The position numbers and the translations under genes are program-made. Shown in pieces: positions 58,392 through 64,000 of a DNA stretch of 64,000 bases; position 1 is the first letter of the stretch, and the number at the start of each line of letters is the position of its first letter. The stretch is from positions 248,001-312,000 of the forward strand of contig NZ_JANDJO010000002.1 in NCBI RefSeq assembly GCF_024331145.1, given 5' to 3'. Under the pieces are notes generated by a model. That model had not been told where the DNA came from, made no database searches, and saw only the letters and a program-made list of their open reading frames with translations. The DNA is from Shimia sp. CNT1-13L.2. GTDB lineage: Bacteria; Pseudomonadota; Alphaproteobacteria; Rhodobacterales; Rhodobacteraceae.

Positions 58392-61172
58392 ATGTCTTCA
58401 CAGGCGCGGATCACGGCGGTTCTGGGGCCGACGAATACCGGCAAAACCCACTATGCCATCGAACGTATGCTGGGCCACCGCACCGGGGTTATCGGCTTGC
58501 CACTGCGTCTTTTGGCGCGCGAGGTCTATGATCGGATCGTGGCTGCACGTGGCCCCTCTGTCGTGGCGCTTGTAACCGGGGAGGAGCGGATTGTTCCGCC
58601 GCGCACGCAGTATTGGGTGTGTACCGTTGAGGCGATGCCCGAGGGGCTTGGGGCGGATTTTGTTGCGATTGACGAGATCCAGCTTTGTGCCGATCCCGAG
58701 CGTGGGCATGTGTTCACCGATCGCCTGTTGCGGGCGCGCGGGCAGAACGAGACGATGTTCCTTGGGTCCGACACCATGAAAGGCACGATTGCGACTCTGG
58801 TGCCGGGGGTGGAGTTCCTGCGTCGTGAGCGGATGTCGACGCTATCTTATTCCGGATCGCGCAAGATTTCGCGCATGCAACCGCGCTCGGCAATTGTCGG
58901 GTTCTCGGTTGATAACGTCTATGCCATCGCCGAGCTGATCCGCCGTCAGAAAGGTGGCGCGGCCGTGGTCATGGGGGCGCTTTCGCCGCGCACCCGCAAT
59001 GCGCAGGTCGAACTCTATCAGAACGGCGATGTGGACTATCTTGTTGCGACCGACGCCATCGGCATGGGGCTCAACCTTGATATCGACCACGTGGCGTTTT
59101 CGGCGACGACCAAGTTTGACGGGCGGCGGATGCGTCCGCTTGCACCGAATGAGCTTGCCCAGATTGCAGGGCGGGCCGGGCGCGGGATGAGCCACGGCAC
59201 TTTCGGCGTCACTGGCGAGGCGCCGCCGCTGCATCCCGAAGTGGCCGAAGCGATCATGGATCACCGGTTTACCCCAATAAAAAAGCTGAATTGGCGCAAT
59301 GCGCGGCTTGAGTTCGGGACGGTTGCCGCGCTGGTCCGGTCACTGGAAGAAAGCCCGCGTGACGACATGCTGGTCAAGGCGCGGGAAGCCGATGACTTGA
59401 TGGCATTGAAGTCGATGGAGCGGTCGGCAGAGGTGATGGCACGAGCCAGCAGCGCGCCGTCGGTCCGGCTTTTGTGGGATGTCTGCCGCATTCCGGATTT
59501 TCGGGGAATCAGCCACGCCGAGCACGCCAGCTTGATCGAGGGGATTTTCGGCTATCTTCATGAAAGCGGACGTGTGCCCGACGACTGGATGGCCAGACAG
59601 GTCAAACGGCTGGATCGGACGGACGGGGACATCGACACTTTGTCCAAACGGCTGGCATATATTCGCACGTGGACATATGTCGCGCAGCGAAACGGCTGGG
59701 TTGATGACGAAAACCATTGGCGCGGCGAGACGCGCGCTGTAGAAGACCGCTTGTCGGACGCGCTGCACGAGCGTTTGACGCAGAGATTTGTGGACCGGCG
59801 CACATCCGTGCTCTTGCGCCGGCTCAAACAGAAGGAGGCCCTTTTGGCCGATGTGAATGACAAGGGTGAAGTGACCGTCGAAGGAGAATTCGTCGGTCGC
59901 CTCGAGGGGTTCCGCTTTATCGCGGACAAGGAAGCAACCGGGCAGGAAGCCAAGACGCTCAAGCAGGCAAGCCTGCAGGCGCTGGCGCCGCAATTCCATC
60001 TGCGGGCGGATCGGTTCTACAACGCACCCGATACCGAGATTGATTTTACCGAGCAGGGTGGCCTCATGTGGGGCGAACACGCGGTTGGCAAACTGGTTGC
60101 CGGCGCGGATGCTCTCAAGCCGGGCGTCGAGGTTTTCGTTGACGACGAAGCCGGCGCAGAAGTCGTGCAGAAAGTGCAGCGTCGCCTGCAACACTTTATC
60201 GACCGCAAGATCGCGGCCCTGTTCGAGCCGCTGCTGAACCTCTCGAAAGATGAGGAACTGTCCGGTCTGGCACGTGGCTTTGCCTTCCGCATGGTCGAGA
60301 ACCTTGGCGTGATCACCCGTGGTGACGTGGCCACCGAGGTCAAGGAACTGGATCAGGATGCTCGTGGCGCGCTGCGCAAGCACGGCATTCGCTTTGGTCA
60401 GTTCACCATCTTCATGCCGCTTCTCCTGAAGCCCGCGCCGACCCGCCTGCGCCTTGTGCTGTGGTCGCTGGCCAACGGCCTTCAGGAATTCCCCGAAGCG
60501 CCGCCTCCCGGTCTGGTGACCGTGCCTGCGGGGCAGGGGCTGCCACAGGGCTATCACACCATGGCGGGCTATCGCGCCGCCGGTGAGCGTGCGATCCGTA
60601 TCGACATGCTTGAGCGTCTGGCGGACATGCTGCGTGTCGAAGACAGCCGTGGCGGTTTCGAAGCCAAGGCCGACATGCTGTCGATCACCGGTATGACGCT
60701 GGAGCAGTTCGCTGACCTGATGCAGGGTCTTGGCTACAAGGCCGAGAAGGGCGAACGCGAAAAAGTGAAGCCGGTGGCAGAGGCCGCTCCGGCAGAGGCT
60801 CCGAAAGAGGAGGCCGCGACCGAGGAAGCGCCCGCGGTCGAAGCGGAAGTGCCTGCCGAAGCCGAGGCGGAAGCACCCAACGAGGCGGCAGCTGAAGCTG
60901 CACCGGAAACCGAGGTGTTCTTTACCTTCACCTGGGGTGGCAACCGTCAGAACAATCGCGGCCCGCGCCGGGAGCGTGGCCAGCAGCAGGGCGGTCGTCG
61001 TGACCAGCAGGGCGACAAGCCGCGCGGCAAGGGCAAGCCGAAAGGCAAGGGTGGCCCGCGCCGTGACAACTCGGCCAAGTCCTTCCAGGCACGTCCGCCC
61101 AAGAAGGAAAAAGCGATTGATCCGGATAACCCCTTTGCAGCCGCGCTTATGGGGCTGAAAGAAAAGGGATAA
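58392..61172 (+). CDS. SUV3-like DExH RNA helicase
   Basis: A 926-residue ATP-dependent helicase related to mitochondrial SUV3, a degradosome helicase probably inherited with alphaproteobacterial ancestry. Walker A is GPTNTGKT at 12-19; Walker B is AIDEIQ at about 93-98. Helicase C motifs include VATDAIGMGLNLDIDHV and QIAGRAGRG. After about residue 790 a low-complexity Ala/Glu tail (roughly 793-835) is followed by FFTFTWGG and a Gly/Arg/Lys/Gln-rich basic tail likely to bind RNA. It starts 15 bp after the TPR gene. Confidence 0.9.
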   Translation: MSSQARITAVLGPTNTGKTHYAIERMLGHRTGVIGLPLRLLAREVYDRIVAARGPSVVALVTGEERIVPPRTQYWVCTVEAMPEGLGADFVAIDEIQLCADPERGHVFTDRLLRARGQNETMFLGSDTMKGTIATLVPGVEFLRRERMSTLSYSGSRKISRMQPRSAIVGFSVDNVYAIAELIRRQKGGAAVVMGALSPRTRNAQVELYQNGDVDYLVATDAIGMGLNLDIDHVAFSATTKFDGRRMRPLAPNELAQIAGRAGRGMSHGTFGVTGEAPPLHPEVAEAIMDHRFTPIKKLNWRNARLEFGTVAALVRSLEESPRDDMLVKAREADDLMALKSMERSAEVMARASSAPSVRLLWDVCRIPDFRGISHAEHASLIEGIFGYLHESGRVPDDWMARQVKRLDRTDGDIDTLSKRLAYIRTWTYVAQRNGWVDDENHWRGETRAVEDRLSDALHERLTQRFVDRRTSVLLRRLKQKEALLADVNDKGEVTVEGEFVGRLEGFRFIADKEATGQEAKTLKQASLQALAPQFHLRADRFYNAPDTEIDFTEQGGLMWGEHAVGKLVAGADALKPGVEVFVDDEAGAEVVQKVQRRLQHFIDRKIAALFEPLLNLSKDEELSGLARGFAFRMVENLGVITRGDVATEVKELDQDARGALRKHGIRFGQFTIFMPLLLKPAPTRLRLVLWSLANGLQEFPEAPPPGLVTVPAGQGLPQGYHTMAGYRAAGERAIRIDMLERLADMLRVEDSRGGFEAKADMLSITGMTLEQFADLMQGLGYKAEKGEREKVKPVAEAAPAEAPKEEAATEEAPAVEAEVPAEAEAEAPNEAAAEAAPETEVFFTFTWGGNRQNNRGPRRERGQQQGGRRDQQGDKPRGKGKPKGKGGPRRDNSAKSFQARPPKKEKAIDPDNPFAAALMGLKEKG

Positions 61173-61180
61173 TTCCCGCG

Positions 61181-61206
61181 GCCCGGGCCTCTTGGGGCCC
61201 GGGCGT
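61181..61206 (+). terminator. Terminator-like GC hairpin after the helicase gene
   Basis: GCCCGGG/CCCGGGC stem extended by further GC pairs around a short loop, with no long T run, upstream of the S4 gene. Confidence 0.5.
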
Positions 61207-61241
61207 TGCCTGTCGTTGGCAGGCTGACAGAGGACACCCTC

Positions 61242-61616
61242 TTGAGCGATCCCTCTCCAAAGCAGCGTCTGGACAAGTGGCTGTGGCATGCGCGGTTTTT
61301 CAAAACGCGTACGCTGGCGGCTAAGGTTGTGACAGGTGGCCATGTGCGGGTGAATTCCAGCAAGGTGTCCAAGGCCAGCCATGGCGTTGCGGTGGGCGAC
61401 GTGCTGACCTTTCCGCAGGCGCGCAGTATCCGTGTTGTGAAAATCGAAGGCTTTGCCGACAAGCGTGGACCTGCCCCCGAGGCCCAGAAGCTGTACCTGG
61501 ACTTGAGCCAAGTCAAAGACAGCGTTCCGCCTGCGCCTAAATACGAGGGAAATGGACGCCCGACCAAGCGAGATCGACGCAAACTCGATCTTAAACGCGG
61601 GCAGGAACTTGAATGA
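61242..61616 (+). CDS. S4-domain RNA-binding protein (Hsp15-like)
   Basis: A 124-residue protein with the S4 motif RLDKWLWHARFFKTRTLAAKVV ... GGHVRVNSSKVSKASHGVAVGDVLTF, like heat-shock protein 15, which rescues stalled 50S subunits. The C-terminus is basic (GRPTKRDRRKLDLKR). The start is probably TTG 61242 with AGAGGA upstream, giving MSDPSPKQRLDKW. Confidence 0.85.
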   Translation: MSDPSPKQRLDKWLWHARFFKTRTLAAKVVTGGHVRVNSSKVSKASHGVAVGDVLTFPQARSIRVVKIEGFADKRGPAPEAQKLYLDLSQVKDSVPPAPKYEGNGRPTKRDRRKLDLKRGQELE

Positions 61617-61670
61617 CCGGCCCGGCTGATTTAGCTAAGTGCCCAAATAACGTGTAGACGAGACTCATCA

Positions 61671-62009
61671 ATGACCTATGTCGTGACCGAAAACTGCGTA
61701 GCCTGCAAATACACCGACTGCGTCGAGGTCTGCCCCGTGGATTGTTTCTACGAGGGTGAGAACTTCCTCGTGATCCATCCGGATGAATGTATCGATTGCG
61801 GTGTCTGCGAGCCGGAATGCCCTGCTGACGCCATCCGCCCGGATACCGAGCCGGATATGGAGAAATGGGTCGAGTTCAACCGCAAGTACTCGGAAGTCTG
61901 GCCGGTGATCATCACCAAGAAAGATCCGCTGCCCGAGGCAGAGGAGCGTGACGGTGAAGAGGGCAAGATGGAGAAGTATTTCTCGGAAGCGCCGGGCGAA
62001 GGTGGTTAA
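61671..62009 (+). CDS. fdxA: Ferredoxin FdxA (7Fe type)
   Basis: A 112-residue ferredoxin with two cysteine clusters, [17 protein letters not shown] (3Fe-4S/4Fe-4S) and [12 protein letters not shown] (4Fe-4S), followed by the long C-terminal segment ([15 protein letters not shown]) of the FdxA group. In alphaproteobacteria it is typically next to carD, as here. Confidence 0.95.
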   Translation: MTYVVTENCVACKYTDCVEVCPVDCFYEGENFLVIHPDECIDCGVCEPECPADAIRPDTEPDMEKWVEFNRKYSEVWPVIITKKDPLPEAEERDGEEGKMEKYFSEAPGEGG

Positions 62010-62106
62010 CACGTGATTCGCGTGCTGCACCCGCAAAAACGGCGGTGCAGAGGGCGTTAAGAGCCTAAAAACAAACGGGAAACCCTGTGTTTCCCGTGCT
62101 CCTGCT

Positions 62107-62134
62107 TTGAAAGGGGCATTTTTTATGTTATATT
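62107..62134 (+). promoter_or_regulatory. Strong sigma-70 promoter upstream of carD
   Basis: TTGAAA (62107-62112), 16-bp spacer containing a T run, TATATT (62129-62134). It is the most consensus-like promoter noticed in the window. A hairpin 8+8 bp (ACGGGAAA/TTTCCCGT, 62075-62097) precedes it. Confidence 0.6.
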
Positions 62135-62159
62135 GTCGTTACAAAATATACCGCCTCAC

Positions 62160-62198
62160 AGCCATCCGCGCGTAAGTACCGCATTGGATGGCTTTTTG
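62160..62198 (+). terminator. Terminator-like hairpin in the carD leader
   Basis: AGCCATCC (62160-62167) pairs with GGATGGCT (62186-62193), followed by TTTT. It lies after the promoter and 90 bp before the carD start codon. Confidence 0.6.
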
Positions 62199-62287
62199 CG
62201 CCCGAGAAAATCCCTGCACGGGGAACATCGTTTCCCGTGAGTGTGCTTTTGTCTGGCGTTATCCAGGCTCACGCTAGGAAGGACTAC

Positions 62288-62800
62288 ATGAGCAAGACCA
62301 AGAAGAACGAATTCCGCCCGAACGACTATGTTGTTTATCCGGCTCACGGTGTGGGTCAGATCCTGTCGATCGAAGAGCAGGAAATCGCCGGCATGCAGCT
62401 GGAACTGTTTGTGATCTCTTTCGAAAAAGACAAGATGACCCTGCGGGTCCCGACCAACAAGGCCGTGGAAATCGGCATGCGTGGTCTGAGCTCGCCCGAC
62501 GTGGTTGACCAGGCTATGACGACCCTGAAGGGCAAGGCCAAGGTTAAACGCGCCATGTGGTCGCGCCGCGCCCAGGAGTATGAGCAGAAGATCAACTCGG
62601 GCGACCTGATCGCGATTGCCGAAGTTGTTCGCGACCTGCACCGCACCGATGACCAGCGCGAGCAGAGCTATTCCGAGCGTCAGCTCTATGAAGCCGCGCT
62701 TGAGCGCCTGACCCGCGAAGTTGCAGCCGTGTCTGGCGGTGACGAAGCGGCGGCGGCGAAGAAAGTGGACGACGTCCTGATCTCGCGCGCTGCTGCGTAA
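62288..62800 (+). CDS. carD: CarD-family transcriptional regulator
   Basis: A 170-residue RNA-polymerase-binding regulator (CdnL/CarD family) that stabilises open complexes at rRNA and growth promoters. The RNAP-interaction domain begins FRPNDYVVYPAHGVGQI, and the helical C-terminal domain includes KRAMWSRRAQEYEQKINSGD and YSERQLYEAALERL. ATG 62288 follows AGGAAGGA. The leader holds a promoter and a terminator-like hairpin. Followed by a terminator. Confidence 0.95.
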   Translation: MSKTKKNEFRPNDYVVYPAHGVGQILSIEEQEIAGMQLELFVISFEKDKMTLRVPTNKAVEIGMRGLSSPDVVDQAMTTLKGKAKVKRAMWSRRAQEYEQKINSGDLIAIAEVVRDLHRTDDQREQSYSERQLYEAALERLTREVAAVSGGDEAAAAKKVDDVLISRAAA

Positions 62801-62823
62801 GGGTCGCGCCTTTCCAAGAATTG

Positions 62824-62851
62824 AGCCGCTCCGGTTTGGGGCGGCTTTTTC
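62824..62851 (+). terminator. carD terminator
   Basis: AGCCGCTCC / GGGGCGGCT stem (one wobble pair) followed by TTTT, 24 bases after the carD stop. Confidence 0.8.
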
Positions 62852-62856
62852 TTTGG

Positions 62857-63606
62857 TCAGAGGGTCAGTGCCATCAAGAGCGCGATTTCAGCGAGTTGCT
62901 GACCCGCGCCAAGAATATCACCTGTCTGACCACCGATCTTGGCCTTGGCGATGGCATAGACAGAGAGGCCGATGGCGAATGCCGTAGCTCCAAGGGGCAC
63001 CATGCCAAGGCCCGTGCAGACCAGCGTAAGCCCCAGAGCAAGCGCGGCGGCAATGGCGGCGGTTTCCCGCGACGGGCGCCCTTGGGAATGGCTGAGGCCG
63101 GTATCACGTGCGTGGGGCAGGGCGGCCATGAGGGCGGGCATGACGGCCCGTGACAGGACACCAACGGCGATCAGGCCCCAGAGCCAGCCCTCGCTTTGCA
63201 GGACCATCCCGACAGCGGCCCAACGAGCCGCGAGCGAGATGCAAAGCGCGATCACGCCATAGCTGCCGATGTGGCTGTCCTTCATGATCTCCAGCCGGCG
63301 CTGTTTTTCCCAACCGCCCCACAGGCCGTCCGCGCTGTCGGCAAGCCCGTCCTCGTGCATGGCACCGGTCATGATGACGTGGCAGGCCACCCAGACCAGC
63401 GCCGCCAGAAGCGGGGAGAGCCCGACCCATAGCGCGAGGGCCGTGGGAATCGCCGCAAGCAGTGCCAGAGCGGCACCGGCCAGCGGATAGGCCCATGCGG
63501 CCAAGGCCCCGCGCTCGAAGGCGGCGCGAACGGGCAGGCGGGTCAGCAGCGCAAGGGCGGTGGCAATATCACCGGCCTTGATCAGCGATCTGTCGTGCTT
63601 TGTCAT
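62857..63606 (-). CDS. cobS: Adenosylcobinamide-GDP ribazoletransferase
   Basis: Joins adenosylcobinamide-GDP with alpha-ribazole in late cobalamin synthesis. The 249-residue inner-membrane enzyme has about six to seven helices and the signature HEDGLADSADGLWGG, containing the Mg-binding DxxxD. GSYGVIALCISLAARW follows. ATG 63606; divergent from cobT. No cobalamin riboswitch fits in the 81-bp gap. Confidence 0.93.
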   Translation of the reverse strand: MTKHDRSLIKAGDIATALALLTRLPVRAAFERGALAAWAYPLAGAALALLAAIPTALALWVGLSPLLAALVWVACHVIMTGAMHEDGLADSADGLWGGWEKQRRLEIMKDSHIGSYGVIALCISLAARWAAVGMVLQSEGWLWGLIAVGVLSRAVMPALMAALPHARDTGLSHSQGRPSRETAAIAAALALGLTLVCTGLGMVPLGATAFAIGLSVYAIAKAKIGGQTGDILGAGQQLAEIALLMALTL

Positions 63607-63687
63607 GGCTGCGTCTCTTTCCTGACTTGTGAGCGCCGTGGGATGCGATAAACAATCCTTCAGCACAAGTTTCAACAGGAGTGCCTG

Positions 63688-64000
63688 ATGTCTGCCACTT
63701 TTTCAAACCTTGATGATTTTCGCGCGGCCTTGGCTGCGGCACCGGTCGTGGATGCCAAGGCAATGGGCGAAGCGGAGGAGCGTAACGGTCAGCTGACCAA
63801 GCCGCCGGGTGCATTGGGCCGTTTGGAGGATATGGCGATCTGGTACGCCGGCTGGCGGGGCAATCCGCGCCCCAGCATCGAGGCACCGCAGGTCATCGTG
63901 TTTGCTGGCAACCACGGTGTGACCGCGCAGGGCGTGTCGGCCTTTCCGGCGGAAGTGACCGAGCAGATGGTTCTGAACTTCCAGCATGGTGGCGCGGCGA
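63688..64000 (+). CDS. cobT: Nicotinate-nucleotide-dimethylbenzimidazole phosphoribosyltransferase (partial)
   Basis: Activates dimethylbenzimidazole for the lower cobalamin ligand. The first 104 codons are present and the gene runs off the window. [21 protein letters not shown] and [17 protein letters not shown] are diagnostic of CobT. ATG 63688 follows ACAGGAG. Divergently arranged with cobS. Confidence 0.94.
   Translation, partial: MSATFSNLDDFRAALAAAPVVDAKAMGEAEERNGQLTKPPGALGRLEDMAIWYAGWRGNPRPSIEAPQVIVFAGNHGVTAQGVSAFPAEVTEQMVLNFQHGGAA

Noticed and set aside
59340..61511. 723-codon open frame antisense to the helicase gene
   Set aside because: Shadow frame; crosses the helicase and the S4 gene, both clearly real on the other strand.
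63607..63687. Cobalamin riboswitch between cobS and cobT
   Set aside because: The gap is only 81 bp and lacks the B12-box GCCACUG-type core.

Overview
This window comes from an alphaproteobacterial chromosome, almost certainly a marine Rhodobacteraceae (Roseobacter-group) bacterium. The evidence is high GC content, a heterotetrameric sarcosine oxidase operon, a tRNA-His without the usual extra 5' G, two LexA boxes of the alphaproteobacterial GTTC-N7-GTTC type, and family-restricted genes (MmcB, DUF6324, DUF6476, an ImuA-like protein, a HupE cassette). I see no transposase, prophage, CRISPR array or rRNA. Most of the window is ordinary core genome with accessory genes set into it.

Layout. 1-9.4 kb: tail of a saccharopine-dehydrogenase-like gene, a small membrane protein, metG, a secreted RTX/beta-helix protein, an MFS transporter, an SOS-type imuA-like gene, a ureohydrolase, an aldo/keto reductase and a small membrane protein. 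9.4-12.4 kb: three Flp-pilus-type genes (tadG and two tadE-like). 12.7-19.9 kb: glutamate-type dehydrogenase, a DUF6151 gene broken by an in-frame TGA, and soxBDAG for sarcosine (glycine betaine) catabolism. 19.9-24.3 kb: dnaG-rpoD, the macromolecular synthesis core. 24.4-36.5 kb: yjbQ, nrdR and a riboflavin gene series (ribD, ribE, ribB, ribH, nusB) interrupted by an opposite-strand capsule block (kpsS, export lipoprotein, kpsC) and by a His-rich/HupE/anchor cassette. 36.5-41.6 kb: M20 amidohydrolase, nitroreductase, SOS-type mmcB, an FkbM-like methyltransferase and tRNA-His. 41.8-50.8 kb: three tightly coupled genes encoding a LysM/FecR-like/Ig exported protein, a 1,621-residue protein with about 15 PKD repeats, and a membrane adenylate cyclase with an extracytoplasmic sensor. 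50.8-64 kb: rluD, rpoH, a DksA-like zinc finger, pepF, an FAH-family hydrolase, a lipase-like hydrolase with an SCP2 protein, a TPR protein, a SUV3-like helicase, an S4 protein, fdxA, carD and the divergent cobS/cobT pair.

The best candidate for an undescribed system is the FecR/LysM - PKD - adenylate cyclase operon, which looks like a surface-sensing module with cAMP as output. Other notable points are a 40-bp intergenic repeat with an 11-bp internal period found twice, clusters of GANTC (CcrM-type) sites upstream of rpoD and beside a perfect DnaA box, two SOS boxes over DNA-repair-type genes, overlapping divergent start codons of rluD and a DUF6476 gene, a terminator-like hairpin in the carD leader, and a possibly structured noncoding region upstream of mmcB.

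All calls come from reading the sequence and remembered family features. No database search was run. Most terminators and promoters are pattern matches only.
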